From Eulemur rufifrons (Eukaryota > Chordata > Mammalia > Primates > Lemuridae): DNA of 64,000 bases. The notes beneath the pieces are model-generated. The model made no database searches, was not told where the DNA came from, and was given only the letters and a program-made list of their open reading frames with translations. The position numbers and the translations under genes are program-made. The stretch's first letter is position 1. Every line of letters starts with the position of its first letter. The stretch lies in NCBI RefSeq assembly GCF_041146395.1, contig NC_091009.1, positions 2,165,001-2,229,000 on the forward strand, read 5' to 3'. Shown here piece by piece: positions 25,031 to 35,000 of this stretch.

Positions 25031-25061
25031 GCAAGGAGGTTTTGGGAGCACTGGAACTAAA

Positions 25062-25538
25062 GTGTATTGGCAAGCTTTAATTAATGACCAGAGACCTCAA
25101 TTAGAGATTAAGTTAAATGGCAAATCTTTTGTTGGACTTGTACATACTGGGGCTGATGTTACAATTATTTCTAAAAGTTTTTGGCCAAAGGCTTGGCCTT
25201 TACAAGAAGTTCCTACTGTTCTTACCAGAATAGGAACGATGACTGACATATTTCAAAGTCGACAAATTTTAAATTGTTCAGGTCCTGATGGACAGACAGC
25301 CACTTTAAAATCTTACGTGGCTAACATCACTATTAATTTGTGGGGAAGAGATTTGTTACAGCAATGGGGAGCATACATCAATATACCTAATACATCTGCT
25401 CCTGCTAAACAGATTATGTTAAATATGAATTATAACCCTTGTTTTGGTTTGGGTAAAAGGAGCCAAGGGGCTAAGACTTTCGAGGCACCAAAGGCACATA
25501 CTTCTCGGCATGGTTTATGCTATCCAAATTTTGGATAG
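25062..25538 (+). pseudogene. Retroviral aspartic protease with G-patch-like tail, damaged
   Basis: This open stretch of 158 codons resembles a retroviral protease. The flap and hydrophobic core are readable, followed by a glycine-rich 'NPCFGLGKRSQG' tail like the G-patch found after protease in betaretroviruses. At the active-site triplet the usual Asp is His (HTGAD, codon at 25146-25148), so the enzyme lacks its catalytic residue. The start is not a native ATG, because pro is normally reached by frameshift from gag. It ends at 25536-25538. An A-AAT-TTT heptamer sits just before the stop and the RT frame begins in the -1 frame. Confidence 0.85.
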
Positions 25539-25785
25539 CGGCCACTGCTGCTGAAAAGCACCATTATGCTCTGGCTTTAAATTGGATATCACAAAAGCCT
25601 ATATGGACAGAGCAGTGGCCACTAAACCAAGAAAAATTGGGTGCTCTTCAAATATTAGGAGAAGAACAATTACAAGCAGGACATATAGAGGAGTCCACCA
25701 GTCCGTGGAATTCTCCTATATTTGTTATTAAAAAGAAATCTGGCAAATGGCAAATGTTAACTGATTTAAAAATAATCAATATAAT
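25517..25785 (+). pseudogene. Reverse transcriptase N-terminal fragment
   Basis: This is in the -1 frame relative to the protease. It reads as the start of a betaretrovirus-like RT: '[12 protein letters not shown]', then '[20 protein letters not shown]' and 'WQMLTDLK'. The sequence then jumps, at about 25780, into integrase. The polymerase active-site region, connection and RNase H domains are absent, an internal deletion of well over 1 kb relative to a normal pol gene. No polymerase activity is possible. Confidence 0.85.
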
Positions 25786-26631
25786 TATACAATTAATAAT
25801 CAAGCCAAACGTATTGTTTCTCATTGTCCCACTTGTCAATTAATTAATCAGCTTAAATTTTCTGCAGGACTTAATCCTCGAGGTCTCTCGCCAAATGAAT
25901 TATGGCAAATGGATGTTACTCATATTCCTAAATTTGGCAAGTTAGGTATTGTACGTGTTACTGTAGATACTTATTCCAGTCTTATTATGGCTACTCCATC
26001 CTCTGGAGAAACTGTTAGACATGTACTTTCACGTTTACACTCCTGTTTTGTATAAATGGGAGTCCCAGCCACCATTAAAACTGACAATGGCCCTGCTTAC
26101 ACTAGTCATTCTTTTGCAGCTTTTTATATTAAATGAGACATCAAGCACATTACTGGCATTCCTTATAATCCTCAAGGACAAGGTATTATAGAACGTACAC
26201 ATCAAACTTTAAAAAACATGTTATTAAAACAAAAAGGGGGAGGTAGACAGTCTCCCAAAGACAGAATAAATCAAGCCTTATTTACCTAAAATTTTTTGAA
26301 TATTCATAAGGAAGATAAATTAACAGCAATAGAAAAGCATTGGAATGGGAGTCCACAATCAGACTCTTTCCCTCACCAGCCTATCTGGTGGAAAGATAAT
26401 GTAGAAAATAAATGGAAAAAAGGATGGGCAAAGGTGTGGGGGAGAGTTTTTGCTTGTGTTTTGACAGATGACAGACCAACAGTCTGGATTCCAAGCAGAA
26501 GAATCAAACCCAGAGTGGAAACTCAAGGGGAAAAAGCAGAAGACACGTCAGGCACAGACCATGACGTGGGGACAGCTGAAGAGAACATACAAAGAAGCAG
26601 ACAAGATATTGAACCGGACATTTGTACCTAA
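25786..26631 (+). pseudogene. Integrase remnant with in-frame stops
   Basis: All of this lies in one frame. The second half of the zinc-binding HHCC motif (CPTC, about 25825-25836) is followed by the catalytic core: D at 25912, D at 26083 (TDNGPAY) and E at 26191, with 35 residues between the last two. A C-terminal domain with WWKD and WIPSRRIKP follows (about 26386-26510). Stops interrupt it at 26053, 26134 and 26287. The DDE residues survive but no full-length enzyme can be made. The env frame begins inside its end, as in other betaretrovirus-like proviruses. Confidence 0.88.
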
Positions 26632-27107
26632 AACGTCTGTAAATCTTTTTCTTGCCATGATCTGCGTGGTGAGCATGGTGGTAAGAGTGTCTGGCAACCA
26701 GACACATCACTATTGGGCATTCTAAAATTGCACCCACAGATATACCCCTTTGTAAGAAAGTAATAATTTCTGATCCTAAAACTTGGGTACAATGGGACAA
26801 TTATAGAGCTCACACGGGGCGCATTCTTGCTGGGTCCACATCTTATGGTGTTGTCCTAGATTGGAGTCCCTATGGACATCCTGCCTCCTCTCACAATTTT
26901 AAAAAGCTTCATTGGAATAAAACTGCCACCTCGATGTCTGTAAAAGACACTGACCTTAAAAGTCATATTACATGGCTCAATGATGGTATGAGCTCTCCAG
27001 CTCCTCATATTTTAGATGGCCCTATTCATGATCAATTGTGGAAAATATCAGCTGCTTTGCACCCTTTGCAGGCCTGGATTAGCACACACACTGGATACAA
27101 ACAATAG
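26468..27107 (+). pseudogene. env remnant, leader and first surface-subunit part
   Basis: The env frame starts at an ATG at 26468 inside the integrase end and reads 86 codons to a stop at 26723. It has a long basic leader followed by a hydrophobic segment (about 26636-26690) that looks like a signal sequence. A second open stretch in another frame (26730-27107) continues the surface subunit. At least one frameshift lies between them and another near 27107. The surface subunit is also short, so deletions are likely. Confidence 0.7.
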
Positions 27108-28107
27108 CCGAGAATGGACTTTTAATTTAAATTCTACTCATTATATTCAAGTTTGTGTTAGACTGCCTTACTTATTTATGATTGGACATGCTGTTTATAA
27201 AGAACCTTCTTTCCTAGTGACCTGTGACAACTGTTCTTATTATACCTGTATTAAGAATTCTATAAAGTTCAACCCTTATAAAGAAACACTTTATATTTTC
27301 AAAGCCAGAACAGGACTGTGGTTACCTGTTAAAATGAATAGAGTCTGGCAAGAAACACCAGCAATGTTCCTTTTGGATAAACTACTTAACCACATTCTTA
27401 AACGTACAAAAAGATTTATTGGTCTCTTCATAGCAGCTATTTTGGGAATCATTGCTGTCACTGCTTCTGCGGCCACCGCAGGTGTGGCTCTACATCAGAC
27501 CGTTCAGACCACTGAATTTGTTCAAAACTGGCACCATGATTCAAATCAATTATGGTCTACACAAAATCAAATTGACTCTAAATTAGCTACTCAAGTGGCT
27601 GACTTACAGCAAGCAGTCACCTTGTTGGGAGACCAGGTTATAAGTCTACAAAAGCAACTTAGACTTCGTTGTGATTGGAATATCACTCAATTTTGTGTTA
27701 CACCTCATATATATAATCAAACTCGGTTTCCTTGGGAAAACATCAAAAAACATCTACTTAATCAAGGAAATCTGACTGAAGAGATTAAAAATTTACAACA
27801 AGAAATATTAAGTACCTTCAGTCACAAACTTAAATTGCTCTCTGAAGCTGACATTATTGATGACATCTCTTCTGGTTTGGAGTCAGCTGATCCACTTTAT
27901 CATCTTAAGATCTATGGGAGTTCCACTATTGTAAATTTTAGCATTATTTTAATCCTTTGCTTGTGTTTATTTATAGTCTGGAGAAAACTCCGAAGCAGAC
28001 AAGAATCCAGAGACCAACTCCTCGCTGTGATGGCTGTCCAACTCCATCAACTTTCTTCAAAAAATAAAAAAGGGGGAGATGTTGAGCCTAAGAATACTGA
28101 GTTGTAG
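27016..28107 (+). pseudogene. env remnant, surface C-terminus and transmembrane subunit
   Basis: This is 363 open codons; the true env frame probably joins after about 27107. A furin-type RTKR site (27403-27414, about residues 130-133) precedes a hydrophobic fusion-peptide-like stretch. A heptad-rich segment follows (about residues 168-215), then a C-x7-C pair (27670 and 27694), a hydrophobic membrane span near residues 302-322 and a short cytoplasmic tail. The simple Cys pair, not CX6CC, fits betaretrovirus-like env. The frame ends at 28107, 28 nt inside the 3' LTR. The transmembrane part is open, but the upstream frameshifts prevent a complete env product. Confidence 0.85.
28066..28079 (+). 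other. Polypurine tract
   Basis: Fourteen purines (AAAAAAGGGGGAGA) lie directly before the 3' LTR start TGTTGAG. This is the standard position of the plus-strand primer for retroviral reverse transcription. Confidence 0.88.
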
Positions 28108-29044
28108 AAATGCCCCCTGTATTTCTGGAGACAAGATTTGATTTCAGAAGTCAAATAAGGTTTTGCCTTAAGGAAAAGATAAATGTGTTAGTTCAAAAGC
28201 TGCCTCATCTCAGGAGGGCGTCTTGCTGGTCAGTAGAAGCTGCATCTCAAGGAGACAGCTGTAAACTGGGCCTTTGGTTCTCACCTGTTTTGAAAGACAA
28301 GGCAGGCCTCCCTTAGGACCAAAGGTTGCTGGTGCTGCTGACAGGTGGACCCCCGGAGATGAGAGCTAATCAGATAGATATGCTAATGCCCAAGCCGGGC
28401 CCAGATGGAACCATGCGGTTCAAGTAATTAACACAAAGCACAGCCCATGTTGACTTCTGGGATCATCTCTGTCTCCAAGAACACAATCACCAGAGCCAAG
28501 ATGTCTCTGTTTGTTGCTAAAGTAATAGCCTTATCATAAAACTTAGAAGTTTGCCCCAAGAAGATTTTATAACCCATTGTTCCCCTAGTTAGAGTTAGTT
28601 AAAGGATCTGTAGTAGACTTTTAGGAGACTTTGACCCTAAAGCAAACTGCCTGTTAGTATCAAAATCCCATTGCGCTTGGCAACCGGAGCCTGTATGTAC
28701 CCTATATAATACCTGTGTGGAGTTTCAGTCGGGGAAATATTTGATGCGGGTAAAATATTTCCATCCGGATACCCTCCTTTGTCTATTTTCATAAACTTTC
28801 ACTTTATAAACTATATCTTTGGCTCTGTGTATTATTATTGCCATTGCTTTATATTTTTATTTCTGTTTCCTACTATATTTTTCATCCTTTGTGATGACCC
28901 CTGCCTGAGAGACCTGATCGGAAGAAAAAACCTCTTTGCAGGGAGAGTAGCTAACTCCCTGCAAACTGGCGTAGTCAACTTAGAGATCTGATCAGAACAA
29001 AGAGAAAAGGACCTCTTTGCGGGGAGCGTAGCTAACTCCCCACA
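28080..29044 (+). repeat. 3' LTR of the provirus, with duplicated U5 end
   Basis: The LTR is 965 bp, from TGTTGAGCC to CCCCACA, with TATATAA at 28703-28709. An inner U5 end (...CTCCCTGCA, ending 28963) is followed by AAC and TGGCGTAGTC (28967-28976), which equals the first 10 nt of the primer binding site. A second, related U5 stretch (about 28977-29044) follows. The outer U5 matches the 5' LTR end better than the inner one does. Confidence 0.9.
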
Positions 29045-29050
29045 TTCAGG
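29045..29050. repeat. Target site duplication of provirus, right copy (TTCAGG)
   Basis: Identical to 22760-22765; satellite A continues directly with 'acctctgtcag'. Confidence 0.88.
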
Positions 29051-32000
29051 ACCTCTGTCAGATCCCTGGTTTGTTTTTATTATCCCCAGAGAAGAGTAGT
29101 GGGCATGTGTTTGGCAGGTGAAAAGTGCCGATTCTGTTTCAGAGAATTAAACAGGATCCGCATGGTCATCTCATTCCTTTAAGAATCCTTTGCTTCATCA
29201 GCTGGGATTCCACCATGTTTCTATATACTCCTCTATGCGTGGGCACAGGTACCTGGCTTGCTCCAAGAAGTATGCTGGAGAGTTTTCAAATTAACCAGTA
29301 CGTTGAAAATTATTTGCAGGTTTTCAGCGTTTCACCATAATTGTGATAACGTTTGTATGTGCCTCCTGAAAGCCAAGAAGGCTGCGACGGACATAAGTAT
29401 GCTGAGGAGTAGCTGACTTGGTGTTGCCTATTTTTGTTAGTGGAGACAGACAAGAAGCCATTCTTCTAAGTATCATCCCACCACCATTTTTCCATTGTTT
29501 TAAAATGTAGGGAAATTTTGCAAGTTAGCATTATAATTAGTAGCTGGAGGGTACGGTTTTTTTTTTGTGTGGTCGATGTGGATGGGGGGGTCAGGCCCTC
29601 TGTCAGTTCGCTGGTTAGTTTTTATTATAACCAGAGAGGAGACGTGGGCATGTGTTTGGCAGGAGAAAAGGGCGGATTCTGTTTCAGAGAATTAACGATG
29701 ATCCCCATGGTCATCCCGTTCCTTTAATAATCCTTTACTTCATCAGCTGGAAATCCACCATGGTTCTATATACTCCTCTTTGCGTGGGAACAGGTAACTG
29801 GCTTGTTCCAAGAAGTATGCCGCAGAGCTTTTCAATTAACCACTACGTTGTAAATTATTTGCAGGTGTTCAGCGTTTCACCATAATTGTGATAACGTATG
29901 TTTGTGCCTCCTGAAACCCAAGAAGCCTGCGACGGACAAAACTATGCTGAGGAGTAGCTGACTTGGTGTTGCCTATTTTTGTTCATGGAGACTGACAAGA
30001 AGCCATTCTTCTAAGTATCATCCCACCACCATTTTTCCATTGTTTAAAAATGCAGGGAAATTTTGCAAGTTAGCATTATAATTAGTAGCTGGAGGGTACG
30101 GTTTTTTTTTTGTGTGTGTGGTCGATGTGGATGGGGGGGTCAGGCCCTCTGTCAGTTCGCTGGTTAGTTTTTATTATCCCCAGAGAGGAGAAGTGGGCAT
30201 GTGTTTGGCAGGTGAAAAGGGCGGATTCTGTTTCAGAGAATTAACGATGATCCCCATGGTCATCCCATTCCTTTAATAATCCTTTATTACACCAGCTGGA
30301 AATCCACCATGGTTCTATATACTCCTCTTTGCGTGGGAACAGGTAATTGGCTTGTTCCAAGAAGTATGCCGCAGAGCTTTTCAATTAACCAGTACGTTGA
30401 AAATTATTTGCAGGTGTTCAGCGTTTCACCATAATTGTGATAACGTTTGTTTGTGCCTCCTGAAACCCAAGAAGGCTGCGACGGACATAACTATGCTGAG
30501 GAGTAGCTGACTTGGTGTTGCCTATTTTTTTTAGTGGAGACTGACAAGAAGCCATTATTCTAAGCATCATCCCACCACCATTTTTCCATTGTTTTAAAAT
30601 GCAGGGAAATTTTGCAAGTTAGCATTATAATTAGTAGCTGGAGGGTACGGTTTTTTTTTTTGTGTGTGGTCGATGTAGATGGGGGGGTCAGGCCCTCTGT
30701 CAGTTGGCTGGTTAGTTTTTATTATCCCCAGAGAGGAGAAGTGGGCATGTGTTTGGTAGGTGAAAAGGGCGGATTCTGTTTCAGAGAATTAACGATGATC
30801 CCCATGGTCATCCCGTTCCTTTAATAATCCTTTACTTCATCAGCTGGAAATCCACCATGGTTCTATACACTCCTCTTTTCGTGGGAACAGGTAACTGGCT
30901 TGTTCCAAGAAGTATGCCGCAGAGCTTTTCAATTAACCAGTACGTTGAAAATTATTTGCAGGTGTTCAGCGTTTCACCATAATTGTGATAACGTTTGTTT
31001 GTGCCTCCTGAAACCCAAGAAGGCTGCCACGAACATAACTATGCTGAGGCGTAGCTGACTTGGTTTTGCCTATTTTTGTTAGTGGAGACTGACAAGAATC
31101 CATTCTTCTAAGTATCATCTCACCATCATTTTTCCATTGTTTAAAAATGCAGGAAAATTTTGCAAGTTAGCATTATAATTAGTAGCTGGAGGCTACGGTG
31201 TTTTTTTTTTTTTTTTTTCCTGTGGGGTCGGTGTGGATGTGTTGGTAAGGCCCTCTGTCAGTTCGCTGGTTTGTTTTTATTATCCCCAGAGAGGAGAAGT
31301 GGGTATTAGTATGGCAGGTGAAAACTGCGGTTCTGTTTCAGAGAATAAAACAGGATCCGCATGGTAATCCCGTTCCTTTAAGAAACCTTTGCTTCCTGAG
31401 CTGGGAATCCACCATGGTTCTATATACTTCTCTATGCGTGGGCACAGGAAACTGGCTTGTTCCAAGAAGTATGCCTCAGAGCTTTTCAATTAACCAGTAT
31501 GTTGAAAATCCTTTGCAGGTTTTCAGTGTTTCACCATAATTGTGATAACGTGTGTATGTGTCTCCTGAAAGCCAATATGGCTGCCAAGGAAATAAGTATG
31601 CTGAGGCGTAGCTGACTTCGTGTTGCCTATTTTTGTTAGTGGAGACTGACAAGAAGCCATTCTTCTAAGAAGCATTCCACCATCATTTTTCCATTGTTTA
31701 AAAATACAGGGAAATTTTGCAAGTTAGCATTATAATTAGTAGCTGGAGGGTACTTTTTTTTTTTTGTGGGGTCAGTGTGGATGGGTTGGTCAGGCCATCT
31801 GTCAATTCACTGGTTTCTTTTTATTATCCCCAGAGAGGAGAAGTGGGCATGTGTTTGGCAGGTGAAAAGTGCGGATTCTGTTTCAGAGAATTAAACAGGA
31901 TCCGCATGGTCATCTCATTCCTTTAAGAATCCTTTGCTTCATCAGCTGGGATTCCACCATGTTTCTATATACTCCTCTATGCGTGGGCACAGGTACCTGG

Positions 32001-35000
32001 CTTGTTCCAAGAAGTATGCTGGAGAGTTTTCAAATTAACCAGTACGTTGAAAATTATTTGCAGGTGTTCAGCGTTTCACCATAATTTTGATAACGTTTTA
32101 TGTGCCTCCTGAAACCCAAGAAGGCTGCGACGGACATAACTATGCTGAGGAGTAGCTGACTTGGTGTTGCCTATTTTTGTTAGTGGAGACAGACAAGAAG
32201 CCATTCTTCTAAGTATCATCCCACCACCATTTTTCCATTGTTTTAAAAGGCAGGGAAATTTTGCAAGTTAGCATTATAATTAGTAGCTGGAGGGTACGGT
32301 TATTTTTTGTGTGTGGTCGATGTGGATGGGGGGGTGAGGCCCTCTGTCAGTTCGCTGGTTAGTTTTTATTATCCCCAGAGAGGAGAAGTGGGCATGTGTT
32401 TGGGAGGTGAAAAGGGCGGATTCTGTTTCAGAGAATTAACGATGATCCCCATGGTCATCCCATTCCTTTAATAATCCTTTACTTCATCAGCTGGAAATCC
32501 ACCATGATTCTATATACTCCTCTTTGCGTGGGAACAGGTAACTGGCTTGTTCCAAGAAGTATGCCTCAGAGCTATTCAATTAACCAGTATGTTGAAAATC
32601 CTTTGCAGGTTTTCAGCGTTTCACCATAATTGTGATAACGTGTGTATGTGCCTAGTGAAACCAAATATGGCTGCTACGGACATAACTATGCTGAGGCGTA
32701 GCTGACTTGGTGTTGCCCATTTTTGTCAGTGGAGACTGACAAGAAGCCATTCTTCTAAGTATCATCCCACCATCATTTCTCCATTGTTTAAAAATGCAGG
32801 GAAATTTTGCAAATTGGCATTATAATTAGTAGCTGGAGGGTACTTTTTTTTTTTGTGGGGTCGGTCAGGATGGGTGTTCAGGCCATCTGTCAGATCGCTG
32901 GTTTGTTTTTATTATCCCCAGAGAAGAGTAGTGGGCATGTGTTTGGCAGGTGAAAAGTGGGGATTCTGTTTCAGAGAATTAAAGAGGATCCGCATGGTCA
33001 TATCATTCCTTTAAGAATCCTTTGCTTCATCAGCTGGGATTCCACCATGTTTCTATATACTCCTCTATGCGTGGGCACAGGAACCTGGCTTGTTCCAAGA
33101 AGTATGCCGGAGAGTTTTCAAATTAACCAGTACGTTGAAAATTATTTGCAGATTTTCAGCGTTTCACCATAATTTTGATAACGTTTTATGTGCCTCCTGA
33201 AACCCAAGAAGGCTGCGACGGACATAACTATGCTGAGGAGTAGCTGACTTGGTGTTGCCTATTTTTGTTAGTGCAGACAGACAAGAAGCCATTCTTCTAA
33301 GTACCATCCCACCACCATTTTTCCATTGTTTTAAAATGCAGGGAAATTTTGCAAGTTAGCATTATAATTAGTAGCTGGAGGGTACGGTTTTTTTTTGTGT
33401 GTGGTCGATGTGGATTGGGGGGTCAGGCCCTCTGTCACTTCGCTGGTTAGTTTTTATTATCCCCAGAGAGGAGAAGTGGGCATGTGTTTGGCAGGTGAAA
33501 TGGGCGGATTCAGTTTCAGAGAATTAACGATGATCCCCATGGTCATCCCGTTCCTTTAATAATCCTTTACTTCATCAGCTGGAAATCCACCATGGTTCTA
33601 TATACTCCTCTTTGCGTGGGAACAGGTAACTGGCTTGTTCCAAGAAGTATGCCGCAGAGCTTTTCAATTAAACACTACGTTGAAAATTATTTGCAGGTGT
33701 TCAGCGTTTCACCATAATTGTGATAACGTTTGTTTGTGCCTCCTGAAACCCAAGAAGGCTGCGACGGACATAACTATGCTGAGGAGTAGCTGACTTGGTG
33801 TTGCCTATTTTTGTTAGTGGAGACTGACAAGAAGCCATTCTTCTAAGTATCATCCCACCACCATTTTTCCATTGTTTTAAAACGCAGGGAAATTTTGCAA
33901 GTTAGCATTATAATTAGTAGCGGGAGGGTACTTTATTTTTTTTGTGGGGTCGGTCAGGATGGGTGTTCAGGCCCTCTGTCAGATCGCTGGTTTGTTTTTA
34001 TTATCCCCAGAGAAGAGTAGTGGGCATGTGTTTGGCAGGTGAAAAGTACGGATTCTGTTTCAGAGAATTAAACAGGATCCGCATGGTCATCTCATTCCTT
34101 TAAGAATCCTTTGCTTCATAAGCTGGGATTCCACCATGTTTCTATATACTCCTCTATGCGTGGGCACAGGTACCTGGCGTGTTCCAAGAAGTATGTTGGA
34201 GAGTTTTCAAATTAACCAGTACGTTGAAAATTATTTGAAGATTTTCAGCGTTTCACCATAATTTTGATAACGTTTGTATGTGCCTCCTGAAACCCAAGAA
34301 GTCTGCGACGGACATAACTATGCTGAGGAGTAGCTGACTTGGTGTTGCCTATTTTTGTTAGTGGAGACAGACAAGAAGCCATTCTTCTAAGTATCATCCC
34401 ACCACCATTTTTCCATTGTTTTAAAATGCAGGGAAATTTTGCAAGTTAGCATTATAATTAGTAGCTGGAGGGTACAGTTTTTTTTTGTGTGTGGTGGATG
34501 TGGATGGGGGCTCAGGCCCTCTGTCAGTTCGCTGGTTAGTTTTTATTATCCCCAGAGAGGAGAAGTGGGCACGTGTTTGGCAGGGGAAAAGGGCGGATTC
34601 TGTTTCAGAGAATTAACGATGATCCCCATGGTCATCCCGTTTTTTTAATAATCCTTTACTTCATCAGCTGGAAATCCACCATGGTTCTATATACTCCTCT
34701 TTGCGTGGGAACAGGTAACTGGCTTGTTCCAAGAAGTATGCCGCAGAGCTTTTCAATTAACCACTACGTTGAAAATTATTTGCAGGTGTTCAGCGTTTCA
34801 CCATAATTGTGATAACGTTTGTTTGTGCCTCCTAAAACCCAAGATGGCTGCCACGAACATAACTATGCTGAGGCGTAGCTGACTTGGTTTTGCCTATTTT
34901 TGTTAGTGGAGAATGACAAGAATCCATTCTTCTAAGTATCATCTCACCATCATTTTTCCATTGTTTAAAAATGCAGGAAAATTTTGCAAGTTAGCATTAT

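Larger units (their letters stand above)
22766..29044 (+). mobile_element. Defective betaretrovirus-like endogenous provirus
   Basis: The provirus runs LTR (22766-23552), tRNA-Ser-type primer site, leader with splice donor, gag remnant, dUTPase and protease, RT fragment, integrase, env, polypurine tract, LTR (28080-29044). The LTRs begin TG and end CA. The dUTPase before protease, the pro/pol frame change, the env frame overlapping the integrase end, and the 6-bp duplication point to class II (ERVK/betaretrovirus-like). It is defective: gag is riddled with stops, the RT core and RNase H are missing, integrase has three stops and env two frame changes. It is inserted in sense orientation in a satellite A monomer, which continues in phase at 29051. 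Confidence 0.93.

Noticed and set aside
22766..29044. Intact viral coding capacity
   Set aside because: The RT core is deleted, gag and integrase have stops, the protease lacks its catalytic Asp and env is frameshifted; only the transmembrane part of env is open.
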